From CBDCGV01 sp965216955 (GTDB lineage: Bacteria; Bacteroidota; Bacteroidia; Chitinophagales; JADIYW01): a DNA stretch of 64,000 nt. The notes under the pieces were generated by a model, which was not told where the DNA came from, ran no database searches, and was given only the letters and a program-made list of their open reading frames with translations. The first letter of the stretch is position 1, and each line of letters begins with the position of its first letter. The stretch lies in the NCBI GenBank assembly GCA_965216955.1, contig CBDCGV010000004.1, forward strand, positions 1 through 64,000, given 5' to 3'. A program made the translations under genes and the position numbers. This document shows positions 56,065-64,000 of the stretch, one piece after another.

Positions 56065-58686
56065 GTGGCAAAAACTAAAGTAAAATCTAAAAAGGTAAAA
56101 AAAGAGACTCCACTAATGGGGCAATACAACAGGATTAAAGCCAAATATCCTAATGCTTTGCTTTTATTTAGAGTTGGTGATTTTTATGAAACATTCGGGC
56201 AAGATGCAATAATAGCATCAGAGGTTTTAGGAATTGTTTTAACCAAACGTCATAATGGTGCTGCCTCAGAAACAGAGTTGGCGGGATTCCCACATCATTC
56301 ATTAGATACTTATTTACCTAAACTAGTAAAAGCAGGACATCGAGTTGCAATTTGTGACCAATTAGAAAATCCCAAGCTCACCAAAAAAATAGTCAAGCGT
56401 GGTGTTACTGAATTAGTTACACCGGGTGTTGCTTTAAATGATAAAATACTTGATCACAAATCGAATAATTTTCTAGCTTCTGTTTTTTTTGGAGCCAAGA
56501 CAATTGCAATTGCATTTCTCGACGTTTCGACCGGGGAGTTCTCGGTGGCCTCAGGCAACAAAGAATATATAGACAAACTTATTCAAGGGTTTAATCCAGC
56601 AGAAGTAATTTTTTCGAGAACACAACAGAAGAAATTTAAATCATCTTTTCCCAACAAATTTTACACTTATGCCTTAGATGAATGGATTTATAGTAGAGAT
56701 TATTGTTCAGAAAAGCTTTTAGAACAATATCAGGTATCCACCTTAAAGGGATTTGGAATTGATGAAGATGAAGCAATGATTCTTGCTGCGGGAGCGGCTA
56801 TGCACTATTTAACAATAACGGAGCATAATAAATTAAATCACCTTCAACCCATTACTATTATACCCAAAGACAGATATGTCTGGTTAGATAGATATACCAC
56901 CCGTAATTTAGAACTATTAAACAGCAATCATATAGACGGCACCCCTCTTATCAAAGTAATTGATCGAACGTACTCCCCAATGGGAGCCAGATTAATGCGG
57001 CGATGGGTTTCGCTACCACTTAAAATTAAAAAGGATATAGATTTCAGATTAGATGTTGTCGAGTTCTTCATTAAAAATGCAGATTGTTCCAATGAAATTG
57101 AAAACGCACTCAAAACAGTTGGAGATTTAGAAAGATTAGTTTCTAAAGTAGCAACGCTGAGAATTACCCCTAGAGAACTACTTCGATTAAAACAGTCTTT
57201 AGAAGTTATTGGCCCCATTAAAGAAGCCTGTAAAAAAAGTGGTTGTAGACAATTAAATCAGCTCTCTAAAAATATTGATACCTGTGCTAATCTAATTAAA
57301 GTCTTTTCTAATAGTCTTATGGATGATGCCCCTGTTTCCATTAACAAGGGGAATGTCATAAAGCCTGGTATATCAAAAGAATTAGACGAACTACGTACAC
57401 TCGCTTCGTCAGGCAAACAATATCTTGCAGAACTTCAAGTCAGAGAAGCGGAAAAAACAGGTATTAATTCCCTTAAAATTGGCTTCAACAATGTTTTTGG
57501 ATATTATTTAGAGGTGAGAAACACCTATAAAGATAAGGTTCCTGATGAATGGATAAGAAAACAAACATTAGTTAGTGCTGAACGATATATTACTGAAGAG
57601 CTTAAGGAATATGAAGAAAAAATAACAGGAGCAGAAGAAAAAATTCTAGCCTTAGAAACTAAATTATTTCAACAATTAATTGAGGAAACAGCCAACTACT
57701 TAAGAGTTATTCAAAATAATTCGAAGCAACTTGCTCAATTGGATTGTCTGTTATCTTTTAAAAATATTGCCCTAAAAAACCAATATAGAAAACCTCAAGT
57801 TGTCAACGGCGATGCTTTAAAAATTTTAGAAGGACGACATCCCGTCATAGAGCACTGCATGCCTCCTGAAGAGACATACATTCCTAACGACACCTTTTTG
57901 GATAATCAAGAACAGCAAATCATCATCATTACCGGCCCCAATATGGCTGGTAAATCTGCGTTGCTAAGGCAAACAGCACTGATTGTTCTTATGGCTCAGA
58001 TAGGATGCTATGTCCCTGCTAAAGAAGCTCAAATTGGGATTGTAGATAAAATTTTTACTCGCGTTGGTGCAAGTGATAATATTTCGGGAGGGGAATCTAC
58101 TTTTATGGTAGAAATGATTGAGACATCCAGTATCATTAATAATATCTCAAGTAAGAGTTTAGTTTTATTAGATGAAATTGGTAGGGGTACCAGTACTTAT
58201 GATGGAATATCTATTGCATGGTCTCTTGTTGAATATTTACATCAAAATAAGAAAGCACAACCAAAAACCATGTTTGCGACCCACTATCATGAATTAAATG
58301 AATTAGCAAATCGATTTCCCAGAGTAAAGAATTATACCATTTCAATTAAAGAGGCAGGTAATAAAGTTATATTCTTAAGAAAACTAATTGCAGGAGGAAG
58401 TAAACATAGTTTTGGAATTCATGTTGCACAAATGGCAGGCCTTCCTAAAGCAATAATTGAAAGGGCCAATGAAATTCTTAAAGAACTAGAAACTAAGAGC
58501 ATACAAAGCGATATCACTAATTCCTTACAGCAACTCCCCAAAAAGGATTATCAATTATCTATTTTTGAAATGAATAACCCTGAACTGCAAGAATTAAAAA
58601 AGTATTTAGAATTAATAGATATTAATACCCTAACCCCTGTTGAAGCGCTGATAAAAATTAGCGAGTTGAAAAAAATAATCGAATAG
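56065..58686 (+). CDS. mutS: DNA mismatch repair protein MutS
   Basis: The 873-residue protein is a full MutS. The mismatch-reading motif is in FRVGDFYETFGQDA (Phe-x-Glu). The connector, core and clamp domains follow, and the ATPase has Walker A TGPNMAGKSALLRQ, the signature region GASDNISGGESTFMVEM, Walker B LVLLDEIGRGTSTYDG and ATHYHELNEL. A short C-terminal helix-turn-helix region ends the chain. The start is a GTG; a stop lies four codons upstream in the same frame, so no longer form is possible. It recognises mismatches with MutL after replication. Confidence 0.97.
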   Translation: MAKTKVKSKKVKKETPLMGQYNRIKAKYPNALLLFRVGDFYETFGQDAIIASEVLGIVLTKRHNGAASETELAGFPHHSLDTYLPKLVKAGHRVAICDQLENPKLTKKIVKRGVTELVTPGVALNDKILDHKSNNFLASVFFGAKTIAIAFLDVSTGEFSVASGNKEYIDKLIQGFNPAEVIFSRTQQKKFKSSFPNKFYTYALDEWIYSRDYCSEKLLEQYQVSTLKGFGIDEDEAMILAAGAAMHYLTITEHNKLNHLQPITIIPKDRYVWLDRYTTRNLELLNSNHIDGTPLIKVIDRTYSPMGARLMRRWVSLPLKIKKDIDFRLDVVEFFIKNADCSNEIENALKTVGDLERLVSKVATLRITPRELLRLKQSLEVIGPIKEACKKSGCRQLNQLSKNIDTCANLIKVFSNSLMDDAPVSINKGNVIKPGISKELDELRTLASSGKQYLAELQVREAEKTGINSLKIGFNNVFGYYLEVRNTYKDKVPDEWIRKQTLVSAERYITEELKEYEEKITGAEEKILALETKLFQQLIEETANYLRVIQNNSKQLAQLDCLLSFKNIALKNQYRKPQVVNGDALKILEGRHPVIEHCMPPEETYIPNDTFLDNQEQQIIIITGPNMAGKSALLRQTALIVLMAQIGCYVPAKEAQIGIVDKIFTRVGASDNISGGESTFMVEMIETSSIINNISSKSLVLLDEIGRGTSTYDGISIAWSLVEYLHQNKKAQPKTMFATHYHELNELANRFPRVKNYTISIKEAGNKVIFLRKLIAGGSKHSFGIHVAQMAGLPKAIIERANEILKELETKSIQSDITNSLQQLPKKDYQLSIFEMNNPELQELKKYLELIDINTLTPVEALIKISELKKIIE

Positions 58687-59296
58687 ATTTGTATTATATC
58701 GTACCTATTTCACTTCCCCTTTAAGATTCGGAAATATCTTACAATTTTATTTTCTGTCAATAAATCAAAGAGTTAGGTCATTCCCATCCCTAATCGCTTT
58801 GCTTTCGGGATCATTCCGAATTAGGGAAATTCAGTAGTAATTTCGTTTGGATAAAATCCTTGATAGGACTTACTTTTCATATTCTTATTATTGCCTTACT
58901 TCTGAATTAATTTTGAATAATTACTCATATTTCTATAATTAAGCTTCAAAAACAGGGTAATTAATCATTTTAAGTTTCAGAATTTTCTTTTGTCTTAATA
59001 CAAAAGAAACAATCCCGAATCCTCGGGACAAGACTGCATTTTGGCTACGCTAAATTGATTACGATTGGCTAAAATGAAAGAACTCACACGCCATATGGCG
59101 TGATTCAAACAGCTTTCATTTTTTAACGCCAATCTCCTTCAATTCTTTACGCTGCCAAAATGAGGTCGACTTCTTAAAATTGAAGTAGCAACCTAAAATT
59201 GGCTTACTGCTAAATATGCCTTTTTATTTCGGAACGACTGACTAATTTAAGATTTTCGATTCCCGAAAACCAAAATTAGAGTCTCATTGATTCAAT
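58687..59296. other. Non-coding intergenic region with several hairpins
   Basis: No gene is visible in this 610-base stretch between mutS and the TonB receptor terminator. It contains inverted repeats CCCTAAT (58788-58794) / ATTAGGG (58820-58826), TTTCTTTTGT (58984-58993) / ACAAAAGAAA (59000-59009), TCCCGA (59013-59018) / TCGGGA (59023-59028), a large imperfect stem at 59037-59162, and GACTAATTT (59240-59248) with TTTTCG (59253-59258) facing CGAAAA and AAATTAGAGTC (59264-59283). I see no tRNA, riboswitch or known RNA family. Confidence 0.6.
59037..59162. repeat. Long imperfect inverted repeat with palindromic tip
   Basis: CATTTTGGC (59037-59045) pairs with GCCAAAATG (59154-59162), and ATGAAAG (59074-59080) pairs with CTTTCAT (59113-59119). 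Between these the two arms match with scattered differences (ATTGATTACGATTGGC against the complement of GCCAATCTCCTTCAAT). The tip holds the perfect palindrome CACGCCATATGGCGTG (59087-59102). It could be a miniature repeat element or a structured RNA. Confidence 0.65.
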
Positions 59297-59329
59297 AAAA
59301 AAAGCCCGCCAAATATATTGACGGACTTT
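59297..59329 (-). terminator. Rho-independent terminator of the TonB receptor gene
   Basis: On the minus strand AAAGTCCGTCAA and TTGGCGGGCTTT form a 12-pair stem, two of them G-U pairs, followed by a run of seven T. It lies 44 bases past the stop of the receptor gene. The reverse strand would have mismatches, so the direction is clear. Confidence 0.8.
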
Positions 59330-59372
59330 CACTTAATCATTTAAATTCGACCATATATGGTCTAAAATAAAA

Positions 59373-62300
59373 TTATCCTTCATCGTTTGATTTTCTCTTT
59401 CTCTCCTTTTTTTCTCTCGTTGGATCGAAGGTATCAAACGTCCAACCGACATACCAAAGAGAACCTATAAATGGACCTCCAGGATTGGTTCTATATTCTT
59501 TTCTAAGAATATTTTGTCCACCCAATTTTACTGTTGACATCGCTTTCGGAATCTTATAGCTTACCTGACCATTCAATACTCCATAAGAAGGCAAAGTACC
59601 TACAGCAAATGAACTCTCATAAAACGTCTCCGCATTCCATCTGTAAGAAATATCAAATCCAAAATTTTCATGTCTTTTAATTCCAGTACTATTAAACGAT
59701 GCCTGCCACTTATGCTTAGGTGTGTTAAACTGCGGCGAAAAGCCTTCAGGAGCTTCATCCTCATCAAAAAAGAAGTTATCAAAATTATAACTAGCATTAA
59801 TTCTAAAATTACGTGGTAATTTATAAGATGTTCCTACCCCAATACCATAAGATTTAATTTTCACAGGAGCATTAAAAGAAGGTCTAAAGGTGCTTTCAAC
59901 AGCAGGACCAGCCTCTCCTCTTAAAATATTATCGATACCCTGGAAATAAGTTCCGTTTACGGTAACACCTTCTTTAAGCGCAAATGTTTGCTCAATAATG
60001 AAATCTTTATAAATATTAAAGTAACCATTAAAATCTATCAATAGTTTTTTATGCGGTAAACCTTTATAACCGACTTCAAAAGCGGTTAATTGTTCTGGCT
60101 GTACATATGGGATATTAGCTTGCACTAATAAAGAAGTATCCATTGCTAATCTAGCCGCTTCTGCAGATGCAGCCGTATAAGCACCTCCATTATGTAATCC
60201 AAATATAGCTGCATTATCTTCAACACTACCTAATAAAAGTCCTGCGCTACTTGGGAAAAAGATGTATTGATCTTGTGTAGATGGATTTCTAAAACCTGTT
60301 TGCCAAGATGCTCTTACATTATGTTGTCTTCTTTCTCCAGCAGAATAAACGATAGAAACCCTTGGTGAAATTTGTCCATCAAAATTCTCATTCTTATCAT
60401 AACGTGCAGATGCTTGTAACTTTAAGCGGTCATCTAATAATTTTTTACCAATTTGTATGTATCCTGCATACTCATTGATTTTAATACGCTCATTAACACC
60501 ATCTCCATCAGGGTCTTCTAAAAAGACCGTACCATTGGTAAATAAATCGTATTGTCTCCAGTTTCCACCAACTAACAGGTCAAAAATTGTAAATACATTT
60601 TTGAAATTATAATTAAACTCTGCGTGGTACATTCTCGAATTATCTTTAAAACCTGCCCCATCAGGATCTCCATTAAAATTTGCGAAACGCACAGAATCGA
60701 TCCATTCATTATACTCATCGGTACCAGGAGTTGGCCTTGTATATTCATATTCAAGTAAAGTACGTACTAGCGCAGCTGCAATATCGTCACTTCCACCATT
60801 AGCTACTGCCCTTGCAAATTGATGTGCCTGGTCCACTTGCTCTTGCTCATAAGAGCTGGTACCCATAAATTGAGTAGGTGCTAATAAGTTAAATGCATAC
60901 CCTGTTAAATAGGCAGAAACCCATGCGGGAGTTCCTGTTGCGTCATTTGTTGAATTGATGAAATTTAATTCAGAGAAAGTACCTAAAGCTGTCAAATTAT
61001 ATGAGTTCCCATCATCTGTAATAGAGGTATACGCTCTAACAAAAAACTCATCACCCGCCACTTCAAATTTATGAAATTGTTGAATAAAATCTCTTAATGC
61101 ATAGCGCTCACTACCTTGATAAACACCATCTCCGGTTCCTCTTCTATAAGCATAAGAGATATCAATTTTATCATTTGGCCTATAGTGAATAGCCCCATCT
61201 AACTTTAAGCTGGTTGCCTTTCTGCTTTCTAACAAATTCTCTTCATTATGCCCCGTTAATCTGATGTTAGCAGGAATATCAGGTAATGTGCTAATCGCAC
61301 TTATCAATTGATTAGCTGCTGATGTAGAATCTCCGGGGATGCCAACAAGACCCAAAACTGCCGGGCTCAAACTTGAAACAGCTCCTGCAAACTGAGGCCC
61401 AAGCACTTGTGCCACCGCGGCCATTGGAAAAGCACTCGGAATTGCAGCCTCATCACCATACGAGTTTAATCCGTCAAACCCTAAAGCGCCAAATTCTGAA
61501 ACATTAGTACTTGCATCTGTAGCTCTACCCGTCGTATAATCATTCGCTTCCCAATCTGTTGTTCCCAAATAGGAAACATTAGCCTTAATAGCTACTTTCT
61601 TCTTTTTACCAAAAGCATTGGCATACCTTGCTGCTACAGAACCGTATGGATTTCTATCATCATCTGTAAACGTTCCTCCCGCCTTAGCTTGAACACTAAA
61701 CCCTTGATAATCGAAAGGGTTTTTACTGTTCATTAACAAAATACCATTGAATGCATTTGCTCCATATAATGCAGATGCCGCACCGGGAATTAATTCTACA
61801 CTGTGAACATCTAGCTCAGAAATACCTACAATATTCCCAGTTGGGAAATTCAGTAATGGAGCGGCATTATCCATACCATCCATTAATTGAACAAAACGTG
61901 TATTGGAAATAGAGTTAAACCCTCTAGTATTTATGGCTGTAAAAGTTAAACTACCAGAAGTAGCCTGTACCCCTTTTAAATTAGCAATGGCATCATAGTA
62001 ATCAGCGGTCGCTGCTTGCTTAATGCCTGTGGGATCTAACTTTTCGATAGTTACTGGAGACTCTAATATTCTTTCTTCAACCCTCGATGCAGAAACAACA
62101 ACTTCGTCTGCCATAATAGCCTGCGACCCCATCGTTAAATTCACTACTTGTGAACCAGTAACTTCTACTTCTTCTTGCTCATATCCTATATAAGAAAAAA
62201 CCAATGTAAATGGTGTTGGCTCTGTTGTAACCAATGTAAAGTTCCCATCAAAATCGGTAGTCGTTCCAATGGTTTTTCCTTTAATTGCAATGTTCACTCC

Positions 62301-62435
62301 AATTAAAGGTTCATCAAAATCACCATCCATTATCTTTCCTGAAATAGTTGTTTGTGCCCAAGCACTAGAAATTGTCATTAGTGCTATTATCAAAAAGGCA
62401 AAAAATTCTTTGTTTACTTTAGTCATTATTTTCAT
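59373..62435 (-). CDS. Large TonB-dependent receptor with carboxypeptidase-like domain
   Basis: The 1020-residue protein has a signal peptide ending SSAWAQ and a carboxypeptidase-regulatory-like domain (about 29-105, ISGKIMDGDFDEPLIGVNI). The TonB box is in ADEVVVSASRVEER, and the plug (about 115-240) contains AALYGANAFNGILLMNSKNP. The barrel shows many aromatic strands. It ends in a charged tail (REKKERKRKSNDEG) after the last strand, not in Phe. No SusD partner is beside it, so glycan uptake is less certain than with typical SusC proteins; other substrates remain possible. Two starts, ATG at 62435 and at 62426, are both plausible. Confidence 0.92.
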   Translation of the reverse strand: MKIMTKVNKEFFAFLIIALMTISSAWAQTTISGKIMDGDFDEPLIGVNIAIKGKTIGTTTDFDGNFTLVTTEPTPFTLVFSYIGYEQEEVEVTGSQVVNLTMGSQAIMADEVVVSASRVEERILESPVTIEKLDPTGIKQAATADYYDAIANLKGVQATSGSLTFTAINTRGFNSISNTRFVQLMDGMDNAAPLLNFPTGNIVGISELDVHSVELIPGAASALYGANAFNGILLMNSKNPFDYQGFSVQAKAGGTFTDDDRNPYGSVAARYANAFGKKKKVAIKANVSYLGTTDWEANDYTTGRATDASTNVSEFGALGFDGLNSYGDEAAIPSAFPMAAVAQVLGPQFAGAVSSLSPAVLGLVGIPGDSTSAANQLISAISTLPDIPANIRLTGHNEENLLESRKATSLKLDGAIHYRPNDKIDISYAYRRGTGDGVYQGSERYALRDFIQQFHKFEVAGDEFFVRAYTSITDDGNSYNLTALGTFSELNFINSTNDATGTPAWVSAYLTGYAFNLLAPTQFMGTSSYEQEQVDQAHQFARAVANGGSDDIAAALVRTLLEYEYTRPTPGTDEYNEWIDSVRFANFNGDPDGAGFKDNSRMYHAEFNYNFKNVFTIFDLLVGGNWRQYDLFTNGTVFLEDPDGDGVNERIKINEYAGYIQIGKKLLDDRLKLQASARYDKNENFDGQISPRVSIVYSAGERRQHNVRASWQTGFRNPSTQDQYIFFPSSAGLLLGSVEDNAAIFGLHNGGAYTAASAEAARLAMDTSLLVQANIPYVQPEQLTAFEVGYKGLPHKKLLIDFNGYFNIYKDFIIEQTFALKEGVTVNGTYFQGIDNILRGEAGPAVESTFRPSFNAPVKIKSYGIGVGTSYKLPRNFRINASYNFDNFFFDEDEAPEGFSPQFNTPKHKWQASFNSTGIKRHENFGFDISYRWNAETFYESSFAVGTLPSYGVLNGQVSYKIPKAMSTVKLGGQNILRKEYRTNPGGPFIGSLWYVGWTFDTFDPTREKKERKRKSNDEG

Positions 62436-62618
62436 AGTTGTATGGTTGATACGCCGCTAAATTAATCAATATTAACTTAAATTAACGTCTAATTAACATT
62501 TATATTTAAAAGTTATGAACATCCTTTTCAATCTACTTAATTTTCAAGCTTAAGGCTCTATATTCAATTTTTGATTTATGCATTTTTCTAAATAACAAAC
62601 CAAGTAATTACATAGTAA

Positions 62619-63545
62619 TTGAAAAAAATAGCATTAATAGTTAATGGAACAATTAAAAATTGTGAAGCACTAGCAAAAAACATTGAAAGTACTTTATCTG
62701 TTGACTTCGGTGATATTCTTGTTGCTTTTTCTGAACATCTTGGTCATATCTCTTCGCTGACATTTGATGCTTTAGCGAAGGGTTGGAATTGTATTATAAT
62801 TGTAGGTGGGGATGGTTCACTTAATGAAGGGCTGAACGGCTTTATGCAATACAAGAAACAGGTAAATGTTTTTTCCAATATTCAATTAGGTTTATTGCCT
62901 TACGGCTCGGGGAACGATTTTTCGAGATATTTTTCAATCTCAAAAGATGTAAAATCTTTAAGAAATAAAATAATACAAAACCAACCTATCGAAATAGATG
63001 TAGGTGCTGCATATTTGAAAAACGATAAAGACCAAAATATTGAACGCTATTTTATAAATATTGCCGATGCAGGACTGGGAGGACTTGCCGCACAAAAATT
63101 AGAAAGTGGAAAATTCGATAGCTTAAATGCTACCGTAAAATATCTTTATATCACTATCTCTTCTATATTGACTTACAAAAAATTACGAGTAAAATGTTCT
63201 TCTAAAGATTTTGAATGGACAGGAAAAATGATGAGTACCGTTGTTGCCAATGGCAAGTATTTTGCTAATGGTCTTGGAATTGCCCCTGATGCCAATTTAA
63301 ACGATGGGACTTTTGAAATAGTTATTATTGGCGATGTTACCATTTTGGACTACGCTAAGAATCTTGGCAAAATCAAAAAGTGTAAAAAGGTTAATCACAG
63401 AGAAATTAAGTATTTCCGAACTTCTGAAATTAAAATAGAATCCGTGCACGGAAAATCTTTACCCATTCAAATGGATGGAGAACTTGCTGGATTCGGACCC
63501 GTAATATTTAAATGTATTCCTAAGGCTGTACATTTTATAGCCTAG
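62619..63545 (+). CDS. Diacylglycerol kinase-type lipid kinase (YegS/DgkB family)
   Basis: The 308-residue protein has the catalytic domain of the family: KKIALIVNGT at the start, IIVGGDGSLNEGLNGF with the phosphate-binding loop and LLPYGSGNDFSRYF. The C-terminal domain (ANGKYFANGLGIAPDANLND, IQMDGELAG) completes the two-domain fold. It phosphorylates a lipid such as diacylglycerol or a sphingoid-like base with ATP at the inner membrane. The start is a TTG at 62619, because a stop codon directly precedes it and no ATG is available. It is divergent from the large TonB receptor and converges with the TamB-like gene with one base between. Confidence 0.88.
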   Translation: MKKIALIVNGTIKNCEALAKNIESTLSVDFGDILVAFSEHLGHISSLTFDALAKGWNCIIIVGGDGSLNEGLNGFMQYKKQVNVFSNIQLGLLPYGSGNDFSRYFSISKDVKSLRNKIIQNQPIEIDVGAAYLKNDKDQNIERYFINIADAGLGGLAAQKLESGKFDSLNATVKYLYITISSILTYKKLRVKCSSKDFEWTGKMMSTVVANGKYFANGLGIAPDANLNDGTFEIVIIGDVTILDYAKNLGKIKKCKKVNHREIKYFRTSEIKIESVHGKSLPIQMDGELAGFGPVIFKCIPKAVHFIA

Positions 63546-63546
63546 T

Positions 63547-64000
63547 TTATTCTTTATCCTCGTTAAGACGATTAGTGGCATTCTGCTTCTCAATTTTACG
63601 ATCATCTCTCCTATTACCTCTCTTGTTTTTTCGGCCAGTATCTATTTGAAAAAGTTCTTTAGCCTTATCAAAATCTTTTGCATAACTCAATCCCACACCT
63701 GTTTTACTTCTTTCTTCATTGAAAATATCATATTCTGAGGTCTTATGAAATGCTTTAATTTTAAATCGGCCATCTTTTGTTATGGCGTATTCCACTAAGA
63801 AGTCTCCGGCAATACCATTCCTTTGATTCCCTACATCTTCCGGCCTATCTCCAAATTCAAAATCACCACCAATATTTAATAAAAGTCTTCCATCTAATAA
63901 AAAATGCTGGTAATTTAATTGGACCTCTCCTGTCTGTGAGGTAGAGGTTTGATTATCTTCTCCTGTGGATGTTTGATCATAAGTTTGAATGTTTAAATCT
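63547..64000 (-). CDS. TamB-like translocation/assembly module protein, C-terminal part
   Basis: The frame runs open from the right window edge to the stop, giving about 150 residues of a larger protein. The visible part reads LLDGRLLLNIGGDFEFGDRP, then GIAGDFLVEYAITKDGRFKI, then KTGVGLSYAKDFDKAKELF, the typical end of the DUF490/TamB domain in Bacteroidota. A basic tail (RKNKRGNRRDDRKIEKQ) follows. TamB spans the periplasm and helps transport lipids to, or assemble proteins in, the outer membrane. Its N-terminal part is outside the window. Confidence 0.8.
   Translation of the reverse strand, partial: DLNIQTYDQTSTGEDNQTSTSQTGEVQLNYQHFLLDGRLLLNIGGDFEFGDRPEDVGNQRNGIAGDFLVEYAITKDGRFKIKAFHKTSEYDIFNEERSKTGVGLSYAKDFDKAKELFQIDTGRKNKRGNRRDDRKIEKQNATNRLNEDKE

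Noticed and set aside
58687..59296. tRNA, riboswitch or CRISPR in the long intergenic region
   Set aside because: No cloverleaf, no conserved riboswitch core and no regularly spaced direct repeats are visible; only inverted repeats.

Overview
The window is low-GC DNA from a member of the Bacteroidota, most likely a marine-type flavobacterial or saprospiral lineage. The evidence is three TonB-dependent receptors (two carry a carboxypeptidase-like N-terminal domain), many lipoproteins with a Cys lipobox, a type IX secretion C-terminal sorting domain, an almost complete lack of Shine-Dalgarno sequences, and the gene order ccmE-ccmF-DUF2520-HAD phosphatase-UbiA-maf. I see no tRNA, rRNA, CRISPR array, transposase or phage gene. 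Both window edges cut genes: a TonB-dependent receptor on the left and a TamB-like protein on the right. | Region by region: 1-5.9 kb holds the receptor fragment and three neighbouring genes broken by single-base shifts (thioredoxin-like, PI-PLC-like lipoprotein, penicillin acylase family). 5.9-10.5 kb has an outer-membrane barrel protein and a thiolase / aldehyde dehydrogenase / DUF4442 group, preceded by a perfect 26-bp palindrome. 10.6-16 kb is an accessory island: a small membrane gene between two attC-like sites, lipoproteins, a secreted phosphatase and a membrane protein of unknown role. 16-21.8 kb holds a carotenoid oxygenase coupled to a lipocalin-like protein and a thiolase, then an SDR, a queuosine-precursor transporter and an arginase-family enzyme on the other strand. 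21.8-24.2 kb has a subtilase lipoprotein and a PAS-like/HTH regulator. | 24.3-33 kb is a probable operon of mazG, a large NtrY-like sensor kinase (with two frameshifts), hemL, a small sensor kinase, an OmpR-type regulator and hemH. 33-37 kb has a TonB receptor and a calcium-repeat lipoprotein. 37-43 kb holds a class 3 aldehyde dehydrogenase, two FAD oxidoreductases (one protoporphyrinogen-oxidase-like), a lipoprotein and a LuxE-like adenylating enzyme. 43-49 kb is the cytochrome c maturation and lipid gene cluster. 49-58.7 kb is housekeeping: TPR protein, gyrA, DUF445, DUF4199, a lipoprotein, an rRNA/tRNA methyltransferase and mutS. 58.7-59.3 kb is a non-coding stretch packed with hairpins, followed by a large TonB receptor, a lipid kinase and the TamB-like fragment. 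| A haem theme recurs: hemL, hemH, a HemY-like oxidase, ccmE and ccmF. I find no clearly new multi-gene system. The strongest points for follow-up are the cassette-like unit at 10.6-11.2 kb, the operator-like palindrome at 10.52 kb, the Cys-type CcmE, the carotenoid oxygenase-lipocalin pair, the cluster of frameshifts near the left end, and the hairpin-rich intergenic region.
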